Shown one piece after another: positions 1 to 8,768 of a stretch of 64,000 nt of DNA (position 1 is the stretch's first letter; the number at the start of each line of letters is the position of its first letter). The translations under genes and the position numbers were made by a program. Where the stretch lies: contig JABAQQ010000023.1 of the NCBI GenBank assembly GCA_019187225.1, positions 62,001 through 126,000 on the forward strand, given 5' to 3'. Under the pieces are notes generated by a model, which was not told the origin of the DNA, did no database searches, and worked only from the letters and a program-made list of their open reading frames with translations. This stretch comes from Saprospiraceae bacterium (lineage in GTDB: Bacteria > Bacteroidota > Bacteroidia > Chitinophagales > Saprospiraceae).

Positions 1-78
1 GCCATAACTCACCCCGTCGTCGCGGAGGACGTTGCAGAAGGACCAGACGCGGGAGATGATGGAGGAGGTGTTGGACAT
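1..78 (-). CDS. hsdM: Type I restriction-modification DNA methyltransferase subunit HsdM, N-terminal fragment
   Basis: Only the first 26 codons lie in the window. The reverse strand reads MSNTSSIISRVWSFCNVL and then RDDGVSYG, the usual beginning of HsdM (the helical N-terminal domain that precedes the N6-adenine methylase domain). HsdM pairs with HsdS to recognise and methylate the target site. Identification rests on this short stretch plus the hsdS and hsdR genes upstream on the same strand. The ATG at 78 follows a good promoter element at 96-103, so hsdM appears to be transcribed separately from hsdRS. The gene is cut by the window edge, not by a mutation. Confidence 0.82.
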   Translation of the reverse strand, partial: MSNTSSIISRVWSFCNVLRDDGVSYG

Positions 79-95
79 GGGTGCGGTTTTTTCAG

Positions 96-103
96 CAAAA
101 GTA
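96..103 (-). promoter_or_regulatory. Probable -7 element of the hsdM promoter
   Basis: On the minus strand this reads TACTTTTG, an exact match to the Bacteroidota -7 consensus TAnnTTTG, 17 bases before the hsdM ATG. No clear TTG -33 box was found. The short distance to the start fits a short 5' leader. Confidence 0.5.
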
Positions 104-154
104 ATGGGTTTGTTAAGGTATTGTTTTATCGTGTTGCGCAGGTGAGCGTCGATC

Positions 155-882
155 ATATTTGTAGAAAATGTGCATCATTGGAGGGGCAGCGCCCCGACAA
201 TATTTGTAGTAGCAACGAACACAAAGCCGTAGTGGAGGGGCAGCCCCCCGACATATTTGTAGCAACGAACACAAAGCCGTAGTGGAGGGGCAGCCCCCCG
301 ACATATTTGTAGCAACGAACACAAAGCCGTGGTGGAGGGGCAGCCCCCCGACATATTTGTAGCAACGAACACAAACCCGTGATGCAGGGGCAGCCCCCCG
401 ACATATTTGTAGCAACGAACACAAAGCCGTGATGCAGGGGCAGCGCCCCGACAATATTTGTAGCAACGAACACAAACCCGTGATGCAGGGGCAGCGCCCC
501 GACAATATTTGTAGCAACGAACACAAACCCGTGATGCAGGGGCAGCGCCCCGACAATATTTGTAGATCGACGTCCCATCGTATCGTAAAGGGGCAGCGCC
601 CCGACAACATTTATAGAATTGTGCGCCCGTGTATCGCAGAGGGGCAGCGCCCCGGTAATATTTGTAGATCGACGCCCCATCGTATCGTAAAGGGGCAGCG
701 CCCCGACAACATTTGTAGAATTGTGCGCCCGTGTATCGCAGAGGGGCAGCGCCCCGACAACATTTGTAGAATTGTGCGCCCGTGTATCGCAAAGGGGCAG
801 CGCCCCGACAATATATTCCGGGGCGCTGCCCCTCCGTGACATATTGACACACGATCCTACAAATATTACCGGGGCGCTGCCC
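155..882. repeat. Array of GGGGCAGCGCCCC hairpin repeats between hsdS and hsdM
   Basis: Thirteen direct copies of a unit of about 50 bp are followed by two inverted copies near 820 and 870. Each unit has a hairpin core (GGGGCAGCGCCCC, or GGGGCAGCCCCCC in four copies), then CGACAATATTTGTAG, then a segment of 22-24 bases that occurs in three versions: CAACGAACACAAA-type, ATCGACGCCCCATCG-type and AATTGTGCGCCCGTG-type. Hairpin cores start near 183, 237, 287, 337, 387, 437, 488, 539, 590, 641, 692, 743 and 794. The last inverted copy abuts the hsdS stop codon (883-885). No gene is apparent in this 800-base stretch; long open frames here are products of the repetition. Confidence 0.9.
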
Positions 883-2094
883 CTATTTCACCAATTTCCC
901 CTCAAACGCCCGCTTCAAAATACTCTGCCGCAACGCTTCGGATTGCTGCAAGGCTTGCGTGATGGTTTCTTCGAGTTTGTCGCAGACGGACAAGCGGGAT
1001 TCGATTTCCTGGACGATGCGGTGTTGTTCCTCCAGAGACGGTATGAAAATTGGAATGCTGCTAACAATTTTCAAATTCAAATTTGTCATCGTCGTTCCCC
1101 CTGCATTTAGTTCAAGATATTTTTTACAATGGTCACTTCTTAATTGGTAGTACAGAAACGTGGAATCAACTCTTTGTCGTGGTCTAACGAATAGGCTTCC
1201 GGTACCGCAAAACCAGCCATTTTCTTTTTCTGTAACAAGGCCACATCTACCCATTTCTCCTCTTCTTCCCATTATTACATCACCTGCTTTCAATATGTAA
1301 TTGGGCAAGCTGTCTCTTTTCGAAATTGAAATTGAATATTTGAAATCGGGTAAAATCTCACCGTCTTTTAAGTGCATTGGGTTTATTAAAGGGATACCAT
1401 TTTCAATATAATCTTCCTGATGCAATTGGCTGCCAAATGGGCCTATTTGAATTTTTTCTGAAACATCTTTCAATAAATTCGTTTCATCCTCATTCCCCTC
1501 AAACGCCCACTTCAGCACCGCTTGCCGGTACACCTTGAGTTGTGCCTGGGCGGTTTTCAGTTGCGCGATGCCATTGTCCAACTGGCTGAACAAGGCTTCG
1601 ATTTTGGCGACGATGCGGTGTTGCTCGGGGAGGGGTGGTATTGGGATGTCAAGATTTTTCAAAATACCCTGACTAATATTAGGCTGTGCTCCCCCAATAC
1701 CTTGTTTAACCAGATCCGCTTTGCTGAAAAACAGAAATTGATACAAGTATTTTGGGTCAATTTTTTCGCTTTCAAATATGCCACAAACGGCTTGATTAGT
1801 TGCTGCATCTATACCGAGGAATGCAAGTTTTCCAATTGTAGCTCCGTAAAGTGCTATCAGCAAAGTGCCTTTTGGGAATATTTTCGCGCTTGAGTTTTTA
1901 ATAGCCGCTTCTGTGATTTTTTCTTCGGTATCTGTTATCAATCCCTTATCCAATTCCCCTGACTTAACCCAAGGGATATGCCCATTATAAAAGTTAGGGT
2001 CTTTTCTACTCGGTGTTCCGCCACTTGTCGTTTCACATACTTCTCCCAACTTCTTTATTTCCCACCCTTTCGGCAATTCATTTTTCTCCATCAT
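883..2094 (-). CDS. hsdS: Type I restriction-modification specificity subunit HsdS
   Basis: This 403-residue protein determines the target sequence of the type I complex. It has the classic two-fold layout: target-recognition domain 1 (about residues 1-150), a helical conserved spacer beginning LPEQHRIV (about 155), target-recognition domain 2 (about 205-345), and a second helical repeat beginning LEEQHRIV (about 353) and ending KRAFEGKLVK. Both halves are intact. I chose the ATG at 2094; a TTG at 2100 overlapping the hsdR stop is possible. The hsdR TGA is only a few bases upstream, so R and S are probably co-transcribed and translationally coupled. The stop codon lies at the edge of a hairpin repeat. 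No second hsdS or recombinase is visible that would shuffle its domains. Confidence 0.93.
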   Translation of the reverse strand: MMEKNELPKGWEIKKLGEVCETTSGGTPSRKDPNFYNGHIPWVKSGELDKGLITDTEEKITEAAIKNSSAKIFPKGTLLIALYGATIGKLAFLGIDAATNQAVCGIFESEKIDPKYLYQFLFFSKADLVKQGIGGAQPNISQGILKNLDIPIPPLPEQHRIVAKIEALFSQLDNGIAQLKTAQAQLKVYRQAVLKWAFEGNEDETNLLKDVSEKIQIGPFGSQLHQEDYIENGIPLINPMHLKDGEILPDFKYSISISKRDSLPNYILKAGDVIMGRRGEMGRCGLVTEKENGWFCGTGSLFVRPRQRVDSTFLYYQLRSDHCKKYLELNAGGTTMTNLNLKIVSSIPIFIPSLEEQHRIVQEIESRLSVCDKLEETITQALQQSEALRQSILKRAFEGKLVK

Positions 2095-2096
2095 AA

Positions 2097-4850
2097 TCAA
2101 GCAACCAATTCTTTATTTAATTCATTGATAACCAAAGTTGTTTGCCCCTCGAACAACTGCCACATTTTTCCCCTTCCACCCTTCGCATCGAACGGCGCGA
2201 AATCCAGGTCGTCTTCCGAGATGGACACCGACGCGGCGATGTGGTCGCGGATCATACGCAGCCAGTCCATTTGTTCTTCCGTGAACTTCAGGGCGCCGGC
2301 CTGTTTGCGGAAAGCCCAGTCCTGAAAGTTGCGGCGGACTTTTTCGTCCCAGGGGTCGAGCCGGGCGTCGAGGCCCAGTTCGCGCCGCAAGATCGCAACC
2401 AGGGCGATCAATTCCGATTTGGGCTGGTCTTTGGGTATATTGTCTAATTCGGCGTAGGCTTCGTAGATGCGGAAGGGCGCCAGTTGGGGCCGGTGGCGTT
2501 TGAGGTGATCGAGTATTTCCTTCACCATTTGATAAGTCCAGTGGCGCTGCTGGTAAGGCTGCTCGTAAAAGATGCGAAAAGCCGCGACTTCGTCCTTGTA
2601 GGTTTCGATGTATTCCCGGAATCCCTCGATCAGGCCGGCGCCGCGCTCGCCGCTGGAAGTGTCCCAGCCGGCGTGCCGGAGTTCGTCGAGGTTGAGGTGA
2701 TCCAGCAGTTGTTCGTGCACCCGGCGCAGGTTTTCGATGTACTCGTTCAGCGGCCCGGAAAATACACGTCCGGCGGCTTCGATCAGCGCCTCCTGCGCTT
2801 CGGCGAGTTGCGGCGCTTCGGGTTGTCGGTCGGCAGGAAGAGTGTGCATTTCCCGCGCTTTTTCTTCGATCCTGTCGGGGTCGTAGGCGGCCAGCAGGGC
2901 GGCAGCGATGTGCGAGGCGGTTTTGCCGCCGGCTTCCTGCCGGAATTCGCTGCGCTCCTGTTCGTCGAGTTGGCGGTCGAGGCGGATCAGGCGGTTGGCA
3001 AGCGAGGTGTACAGGTCCTCGTCGCGCGCGCCCATGAGCACGGCCCCCAGCAGGTCTTTGAGCGACGCGGAGGGCCGGCGCTCCAGCGGCCGGGAATCGG
3101 TTTTGAGGGTTTTGGTCACGCCCACGGCATCCACGATGACGAAATGCGTCTTGCCGCTCGCGGCGGAGGGCGTCACCTTGCGCAGATCGTCTTCACCCAG
3201 CGTGCGGGTGCCACGGCCTTTCATCTGTTCGAAATAGTTGCGGCTCTTCACGTCGCGCATAAACAGCAGGCATTCGAGCGGCTTCACATCGGTGCCGGTG
3301 GCGATCATGTCCACCGTGACGGCGATGCGCGGGTTGTATTCGTTGCGGAACTGCGCGAGCACCGATTTGGGCACTTCCTTCGACTGGTAGGTGATCTTTT
3401 TGCAAAACTCATTGCCTTCGCCAAATTCTTCCCGCACCATACGGATGATGTCTTCGGCGTGGGAATCGGTCTTGGCAAAAATGAGCGTTTTGGGTACTTC
3501 CCGGCGATGGGGAAAAATCTCGGGCAGTTTGTCGCGGAAGGTGCGGATGATCCAGCGGATCTGGCTGGGATTGACGACATCGCGGTCCAGCGCGGTGGCG
3601 GAATACGACTCGTCTTCGTCGAGCATTGCCCAGCGTTTGCGTCGCGACATTTTTTCCCGGCGTTCGATGTACTCACCGGCATTCACCGTGGCGCCTTCTT
3701 TGGTTATTTTGGTCTCAATGAGGTACACGTCGTAGCCGACATTGACGCCGTCGATGACCGCCTGTTCGTGGGTGTATTCGGAGACGACGTTTTCCTGAAA
3801 AAAACCGAACGTGCGGGCGTCGGGCGTGGCGGTGAGGCCGACGAGGAAAGCGTCGAAGTAATCGAGCACCTGTTTCCAGAGGTTGTAAATGCTCCGGTGG
3901 CACTCGTCTATGACGATAAAATCGAAAAACTCGGGCGGTATTTTTTCATTGTACACCACCGGAAGAGGTTCTTTGGGTAGCCAGCGCTCGTTGGGATTTT
4001 CCTGCTCCGCCTGCTCGTCGAGGTCTTCGTCCTTGAGGATGGAGTACAGGCGCTGGATGGTGGAAATGCACACATGGCTGCCCGGCGAGATGTACGGCGA
4101 ATTGAGCCGCTGGACGGTGTAGAGTTCGGTGAATTTGCGCTTGTCGTCGGTCGGCTCGAAAGCCATGAATTCTTGTTCGGCCTGCTCGCCTAGGTTTTTG
4201 GTGTCTACGAGGAACAGGATGCGTTTGGCGTCGGCGAATTTCAGCAGGCGGTAAATAAAAGTGATGGCCGTGAAGGTTTTGCCCGATCCGGTGGCCATCT
4301 GTATCAGGGCGCGCGGCCGCGCTGATTTAAACGACGTTTCGAGGTTATGGATGGCCTTGATCTGGCAATCGCGCAGTCCGGTGGTATCCAGCGGCGGGAG
4401 TTCCTGCAAGCGGGCGCGCAGCGACTTCGGTTGCTTCAGCCATTCGCGGAAAGTTTCCGGGCGGTGGAAGGAGAACTCCCGCCGGCTTCGTGGTTTGGGG
4501 TCGAGGTGGTCGGTGAACCAGGTCACTTCACCGTTGGACTCGTAGGCAAAAGGCAGCGGAGCGTTGTCGAGGTATTGCAATTTGGCGCTGCGGTAGCCTT
4601 GCGACTGGTCTTCCACTGTAGCCAGCGACTCGCCTTTTTCTTCGCGTTTGGCCTCGATGACGCCCACCGGCTTACGATCCACGAACAGGATATAATCCGC
4701 AGGACCTTCGGAGGTGGGGTATTCCCGCACGGCAATGCCGGCGCTTGCCGACCAATTTATCCCATTGCGGTCCTGCACAGCCCAGCCGGATTGTTGCAGG
4801 AGCATGTCAATGCGATCACGAGCGTGTTGTTCAGGCGATTTGTTGTTCAT
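2097..4850 (-). CDS. hsdR: Type I restriction endonuclease subunit HsdR (EcoEI-like)
   Basis: The 917-residue motor and nuclease subunit of the type I complex. The N-terminal nuclease domain shows the PD-(D/E)xK pattern: Asp52 in PADYILF and Glu66-x-Lys68 in VIEAKRE. The SF2 helicase domain follows, with Walker A ATGSGKT (about 187-193), a DECH box (316-319) and GLTATP further on; the last 300 residues fit the EcoEI_R_C-type domain. The ATG at 4850 (MNNKSPEQHARDR) fits the family start; an upstream in-frame extension of 40 residues has no domain character. First gene of the hsdRS unit, with a promoter element at 4880-4887. It appears intact. Confidence 0.95.
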   Translation of the reverse strand: MNNKSPEQHARDRIDMLLQQSGWAVQDRNGINWSASAGIAVREYPTSEGPADYILFVDRKPVGVIEAKREEKGESLATVEDQSQGYRSAKLQYLDNAPLPFAYESNGEVTWFTDHLDPKPRSRREFSFHRPETFREWLKQPKSLRARLQELPPLDTTGLRDCQIKAIHNLETSFKSARPRALIQMATGSGKTFTAITFIYRLLKFADAKRILFLVDTKNLGEQAEQEFMAFEPTDDKRKFTELYTVQRLNSPYISPGSHVCISTIQRLYSILKDEDLDEQAEQENPNERWLPKEPLPVVYNEKIPPEFFDFIVIDECHRSIYNLWKQVLDYFDAFLVGLTATPDARTFGFFQENVVSEYTHEQAVIDGVNVGYDVYLIETKITKEGATVNAGEYIERREKMSRRKRWAMLDEDESYSATALDRDVVNPSQIRWIIRTFRDKLPEIFPHRREVPKTLIFAKTDSHAEDIIRMVREEFGEGNEFCKKITYQSKEVPKSVLAQFRNEYNPRIAVTVDMIATGTDVKPLECLLFMRDVKSRNYFEQMKGRGTRTLGEDDLRKVTPSAASGKTHFVIVDAVGVTKTLKTDSRPLERRPSASLKDLLGAVLMGARDEDLYTSLANRLIRLDRQLDEQERSEFRQEAGGKTASHIAAALLAAYDPDRIEEKAREMHTLPADRQPEAPQLAEAQEALIEAAGRVFSGPLNEYIENLRRVHEQLLDHLNLDELRHAGWDTSSGERGAGLIEGFREYIETYKDEVAAFRIFYEQPYQQRHWTYQMVKEILDHLKRHRPQLAPFRIYEAYAELDNIPKDQPKSELIALVAILRRELGLDARLDPWDEKVRRNFQDWAFRKQAGALKFTEEQMDWLRMIRDHIAASVSISEDDLDFAPFDAKGGRGKMWQLFEGQTTLVINELNKELVA

Positions 4851-4879
4851 GTGAGTTTTCCAGATGGCGCTCCTGTGTG

Positions 4880-4887
4880 CAAATGTA
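4880..4887 (-). promoter_or_regulatory. Probable -7 element of the hsdRS promoter
   Basis: The minus strand reads TACATTTG (TAnnTTTG consensus) about 30 bases before the hsdR ATG. No convincing -33 TTG was seen at the expected spacing. Apart from this and the tlpA promoter, the 280-base gap between hsdR and tlpA shows nothing recognisable. Confidence 0.45.
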
Positions 4888-5063
4888 AGCCTCGGCGTGA
4901 TAATAGTAACACACCTTGCAGGATTTATGCCATAAATCCGGGATGACGGTGAAACGGGAAAAGGCGTCATATTTGTGAACCCACTCCGGTAAGGAACCGG
5001 AACAATGCAAAAATGGGAAACCCATCCCTCCCCCCGACGTTAAAAGGTAGTTAATCAAAAAAT

Positions 5064-5090
5064 TGGCAAATCCCTTCGTTTTACTTTTGA
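5064..5090 (+). promoter_or_regulatory. Probable promoter of the thioredoxin-like gene
   Basis: TTG at 5064-5066, 16 bases, then TACTTTTG at 5083-5090. The -7 box matches TAnnTTTG exactly; the spacing is a little short. The ATG of the downstream gene is at 5133. Confidence 0.5.
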
Positions 5091-5132
5091 GCGTTCATTC
5101 TCGCACACATTTTTCAAAATCAAATTTTGGCA

Positions 5133-5624
5133 ATGAAAAAAACACTCTTTGTGCTGGCCGCCTGTTTCCTCGCCGCAGCGGCATTCGCTCAAAACAAAAC
5201 CCTTCCACCTGCTAATGTCAAAACCCTCGAAGGCCAGTCCATGAACGTGCAGGAACTCGGCAAGAGCGGCAAGATCACGGTCATCTCCTTCTGGGCCACC
5301 TGGTGCTCGCCCTGCAAAAAAGAACTCGACGCCATCAAGGACTACTACGCCGACTGGCAAAAAGACTACAACATGGAACTTGTGGCCGTGAGCGTGGACG
5401 ATACCCGCACCGCCGCCAAAATCCCTGCGATGGTGAAGGAAAAAGGATGGGAATACCGCATCCTGCACGACAACAACAAGGAATTTCAGCAAACGGCCAA
5501 TGTCGCTTCCGTGCCGCATACGCTCCTGCTCGATGCGGCAGGCAACATCGTATACGAACACGTAGGCTATACACCGGGCGACGAACTGGAATTGGAAGAG
5601 CGGATCAAGGAGTTGAAAAAGTAG
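5133..5624 (+). CDS. TlpA/ResA-like periplasmic thiol-disulfide oxidoreductase
   Basis: 163 residues. An N-terminal signal peptide (MKKTLFVLAACFLAAAAFAQ) directs export; Cys11 lies inside the hydrophobic segment and is not a lipobox. The thioredoxin fold carries the active site WCSPC (57-61), and ASVPHT supplies the cis-proline. The family reduces or oxidises disulfides in the cell envelope (cytochrome c maturation, redox repair). The ATG at 5133 is preferred over an upstream TTG because it begins the signal peptide. It has its own promoter and no partner gene in the same direction, so the exact substrate cannot be inferred. Confidence 0.88.
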   Translation: MKKTLFVLAACFLAAAAFAQNKTLPPANVKTLEGQSMNVQELGKSGKITVISFWATWCSPCKKELDAIKDYYADWQKDYNMELVAVSVDDTRTAAKIPAMVKEKGWEYRILHDNNKEFQQTANVASVPHTLLLDAAGNIVYEHVGYTPGDELELEERIKELKK

Positions 5625-5686
5625 GGAGTGGTTTGAGGTGGTTTGATGTGGGACTGTCTACTGTGCAAGCTCTGGGGGGCTCATGA

Positions 5687-5833
5687 TTAACGCGGGTTGT
5701 GGCCTGCACACCGTAGGAACAATGGGAACGCGGATGACACGGATAGGGCGGATAAAAGCGGATTTTGAACCTCACAATATCCGCGAAAATCTGCCTGATC
5801 CGTGTCATCCGCGTTCCCATTGTTCCTACGGTG
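5687..5833. repeat. Intergenic inverted-repeat element with 36-bp perfect arms
   Basis: Arms at 5709-5744 and 5798-5833 are perfect reverse complements (beginning CACCGTAGGAACAATGGG), with a 53-base loop that holds smaller GCGGAT inverted repeats. Just upstream, 5687-5707 (TTAACGCGGGTTGTGGCCTGC) closely resembles the end of the element at 25459 (TTAACGCAAGTTGTGACCAGC). It lies between convergent genes and could form a long hairpin. It occupies most of the 258-base gap. Confidence 0.85.
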
Positions 5834-5882
5834 GGTCAGTAAGGTCGGTGCTCAACTTCGAGCCACCCCTGCCAGGAAATCA

Positions 5883-7334
5883 CTAAAACACCAAAGTCGC
5901 GATCGAATGCGGTAAACTCACCGTCTCGACCGCCTGGTCTCCGTTGTAGAGCCGGTAAGCGATGGTTTCGGCGGTCGGGTTCATCACCACCACTGCGATC
6001 TTGCCGTCGGGATTGACGAAGGCGGTGGTCAGCAATTGCGCGCGGTTGGAAGAACTGACGATGCGCTTCGCTCCCGGGCGGATGAATTTGGAGAAATGCC
6101 CGATGTAGTAGTAGGAATTCATGTAGTGCAGCGTGCCTTCCTGCGTTTTGGCGTGCACCGGCGCGAAACAGAAATTGCTGACGTGGTTGGGGCCGCCGGT
6201 CTCGTCGAGCAGGATGTTCCAGTCCGTCCACGCGACCGCGCCGTTGTTGAAGTCGTGTATCATGTTCTCGCCGTATTGCTCGCCCCAGTGCCACTCGTCG
6301 AAGGTTTGCCAGCTGAACGGATAGTTGCAGGCTTCTGTCAGCAACAGGTTTTTGCCGGGAAACGCCTCGGCCACCCGTTTCACGTTTTCGTACTGCCGCC
6401 CGCCGTTCCATATCTCGTACCAGTGGAATCCGATGCCCCAGATATATTGAGCGGCAGCGGGGTCGCTGAGCAGCGTGGAAGCGCGCTGGTAGAGCAGGTC
6501 GCGGTTGTGATCCCAGGCGATGAGTTTTTTATCGCCGAGGTTGTTCTTTTTTAAGACAGGACCGAGGTGATCCCTGATAAAACCGGTCTCTTCCTGCGCC
6601 GTGTACAGGCAGGATTCCCAGGTTTGTTTGGCCATCGGTTCGTTTTGCACGGAAAGTCCCCACACCGGCACGCCGCGTTTTTCGTATTCCCGGATAAAAC
6701 GGACGTAATAGTTCGCCCAGGCGTCGTAAAATTCGGGTTTGAGTTTGCCGCCCTGGAGCATGTTGTTGTTGTCCTTCATCCAGGCCGGCGGGCTCCAGGG
6801 GCTGACGAAGAGATCGAGCCGGCCGCCTGCCGCAGCCATTGCTTTTTTGATGAAAGGAATTTTGAATTTTTCGTCGTGCGCCACATTGAATGTCTTCAAT
6901 TCCCTGTCGTCTTCCTTTACATACGTGTACATATCGCTCGAAAAATCGCAGCTGTTGATGTTGGTGCGTCCCAGCGTGTAGCCGATGCCTTTTTCCCGGT
7001 CGAAATAGGCTTGCAGCAACTCGGTTTGTTTTGCTGCGGGCAGTTTGGCGAAGGTTTCCGCCGCAGCGTCGGTGAGGGCGCCGCCGATGCCGGCGAAGGT
7101 TTGAAACGTGTGCGCCGGGTCCACAAAAACGCAGGCCTGGTTCTCGAACGGCTGGCCGAAAGGCGCGAAAGTGAGGGTTCCGGTCGCCGCGAGGCGATGC
7201 GCCGTATTTTGGGCGGTGGTGTAAACGGTTGCGGTTCGCCCCTGGCCGGGGCTGGTACTTACCTGACCTGCTGCAGGATGCGCAAATAAAATTCCCCCCA
7301 GTAAAGTGGACATAAGAGGCAAAGAATGTTGCAT
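5883..7334 (-). CDS. Glycoside hydrolase family 30 (glucosylceramidase-like), secreted
   Basis: 483 residues with an N-terminal signal peptide (hydrophobic segment about 6-22, cleavage near AAGQ). The GH30 (beta/alpha)8 barrel carries the expected acid/base Glu232 in VQNEPM and nucleophile Glu334 in LLTEACNY; a short beta-sandwich at the C-terminus ends PHSIATLVF. Family members hydrolyse beta-glucosyl, beta-1,6-glucan or related linkages; the substrate cannot be read from the sequence. It sits beside, and divergent from, the rhamnose region, which would suit removal of other sugars from rhamnose-rich glycans (inference). Confidence 0.9.
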   Translation of the reverse strand: MQHSLPLMSTLLGGILFAHPAAGQVSTSPGQGRTATVYTTAQNTAHRLAATGTLTFAPFGQPFENQACVFVDPAHTFQTFAGIGGALTDAAAETFAKLPAAKQTELLQAYFDREKGIGYTLGRTNINSCDFSSDMYTYVKEDDRELKTFNVAHDEKFKIPFIKKAMAAAGGRLDLFVSPWSPPAWMKDNNNMLQGGKLKPEFYDAWANYYVRFIREYEKRGVPVWGLSVQNEPMAKQTWESCLYTAQEETGFIRDHLGPVLKKNNLGDKKLIAWDHNRDLLYQRASTLLSDPAAAQYIWGIGFHWYEIWNGGRQYENVKRVAEAFPGKNLLLTEACNYPFSWQTFDEWHWGEQYGENMIHDFNNGAVAWTDWNILLDETGGPNHVSNFCFAPVHAKTQEGTLHYMNSYYYIGHFSKFIRPGAKRIVSSSNRAQLLTTAFVNPDGKIAVVVMNPTAETIAYRLYNGDQAVETVSLPHSIATLVF

Positions 7335-7371
7335 AAAACGATGATGGTTTAATTAAGCGGACAAAATAAAT

Positions 7372-7456
7372 CGACATTGGACATTGGACGTTTGACCCTG
7401 ACAACCAATCATTTGGTCAAATGTCCAATGTCAAAAATCCATTGTCCATGTGCTTA
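7372..7456. repeat. Dispersed ATTGGAC/ACGTTTG repeat with 57-bp conserved tail (copy 1)
   Basis: It starts with two or three ACATTGG heptamers and ends in a 57-bp stretch (7400-7456, from GACAACCAATCATTTGG to GTGCTTA) that matches 25400-25456 at 50 of 57 positions. GACATTGGACATTTGACC-type sequence recurs in reverse at 7415-7432, so the copy is itself an imperfect hairpin. It lies in the gap between GH30 and rhaT. Confidence 0.85.
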
Positions 7457-7575
7457 AAGCGGTAAAACTACAAGAAAACCGCATCGCATAGAAAGTACGG
7501 CTGGTAAACTTTAACGCTTTTCCCCTGCTGTGCGCCGATTTACAAAAGTTCTCTCTGCACAAAGCGGGCGGCTTT

Positions 7576-7583
7576 TACATTTG
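7576..7583 (+). promoter_or_regulatory. Probable -7 element of the rhaT promoter
   Basis: TACATTTG, an exact TAnnTTTG match, 28 bases before the rhaT ATG. No clear -33 TTG, as is common for activator-dependent promoters. Confidence 0.45.
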
Positions 7584-7610
7584 CCGTGAAAACAATTTGC
7601 GAAACCAATC

Positions 7611-8669
7611 ATGGGCGTTTTCCTCGGCATCATCTTTCACTTCATCGGAGGCTTCGCTTCCGGCAGTTTTTACATCCCCTTCAAAAAGGTCAGGGACTGG
7701 GCCTGGGAAAGTTACTGGATCGTCGGCGGCTTGTTCTCCTGGCTCATCGTGCCGCCGCTGGCGGCATGGCTCACCGTGCCGGGATTTGCCGCCATCATCG
7801 GCCAAACGGACGCCGCCACCCTCGGCTGGACCTACCTCATGGGCGTGTTTTGGGGTATCGGCGGACTCACTTACGGGTTGGGCATCAGATATTTGGGGAT
7901 GTCCTTGGGCAATTCCGTCATCCTCGGATATTGTTCCGCTTTCGGGGCACTGGTACCGTCCATCTATTACAACTTTTTCCCTGCCGAAGGTAAGATCACT
8001 TTTTCCGGCATGCTCGGCAGCGATGGCGGACGGCTGGTCTTATTGGGTGTGGCGGTGTGCCTGGCGGGCATCGCCATCTGCGGGCGCGCCGGCATGATGA
8101 AGGAAAAAGACCTGCCGGAAGCGCAGAAAAAAGAGAGCGTGAAAGAGTTCAGCCTCGTGAAAGGTCTGATCGTGGCGACCGTTTCGGGTATTCTCAGCGC
8201 CTGTTTCAATTTCGGCATCGAAGCCGGCAAGCCGATGGCCGCCGAGGCCGTCGCGCAGGGTTTTAACCCGCTTTTTCAAAACAACGTGACCTACGTCGTG
8301 CTGCTTTGGGGCGGACTGACGACCAATTTTATCTGGTGCATGGCGCTGAACGCGCGGAACAAAACCTTCGGCGATTATACGAACAAGGCCACACCCCTGC
8401 TCCACAACTACACCTTTTCCGCTTTCGCCGGCACGACCTGGTTCCTCCAGTTTTTCTTTTACGGCATGGGCGAATCGAAACTCGGCAACGGCGCGAGTTC
8501 GTGGATCCTGCACATGGCGTTTATCATTCTCGTGTCGAACGGATGGGGTATCTGGCTGAAAGAATGGCGGGGCGTACAACGCAGGACGCTGGTAACGATC
8601 GCAACAGGGATTTTAACGATATTGGCGTCGGTAGTGATCGTCGGCGTGGGCAATGCGTTGCCGAAATGA
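7611..8669 (+). CDS. rhaT: L-rhamnose/proton symporter
   Basis: 352 residues, about ten hydrophobic transmembrane segments along the whole length, matching the RhaT family in size and in the start MGVFLGIIFHFIGGFASGSF. It imports L-rhamnose across the inner membrane with protons. The ATG at 7611 is the natural start, 28 bases after the promoter element. It is the first gene of the rhamnose region and is followed by the aldolase/dehydrogenase fusion after a 99-base gap. Confidence 0.92.
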   Translation: MGVFLGIIFHFIGGFASGSFYIPFKKVRDWAWESYWIVGGLFSWLIVPPLAAWLTVPGFAAIIGQTDAATLGWTYLMGVFWGIGGLTYGLGIRYLGMSLGNSVILGYCSAFGALVPSIYYNFFPAEGKITFSGMLGSDGGRLVLLGVAVCLAGIAICGRAGMMKEKDLPEAQKKESVKEFSLVKGLIVATVSGILSACFNFGIEAGKPMAAEAVAQGFNPLFQNNVTYVVLLWGGLTTNFIWCMALNARNKTFGDYTNKATPLLHNYTFSAFAGTTWFLQFFFYGMGESKLGNGASSWILHMAFIILVSNGWGIWLKEWRGVQRRTLVTIATGILTILASVVIVGVGNALPK

Positions 8670-8768
8670 TGCGCTTTACATGCTTTTCCTGAAAATCTCA
8701 CCGACTGGTATGACAAAATCGGGAATACGATTTTTGCAAAGTTAATTTTTATCAACGAAGAAAGCAAA

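Noticed and set aside
113-852. Six overlapping open frames rich in GRCP/GAAP/GSAP peptides
   Set aside because: They arise from the repeat unit being free of stops in several frames on both strands; no domain, start signal or codon pattern.
155-882. CRISPR array
   Set aside because: Repeats of about 27 bases with 22-24-base linkers look similar at first, but the linkers themselves recur in three versions, there is no leader or cas gene, and two units are inverted.
883-2094. Phase-variable hsdS by inverted repeats
   Set aside because: No second hsdS copy, recombinase or inverted recognition-domain segment is present in the window.
2484-3980. 498-codon open frame opposite hsdR
   Set aside because: Antisense shadow of a well-supported HsdR gene in GC-rich DNA; no recognisable domain.
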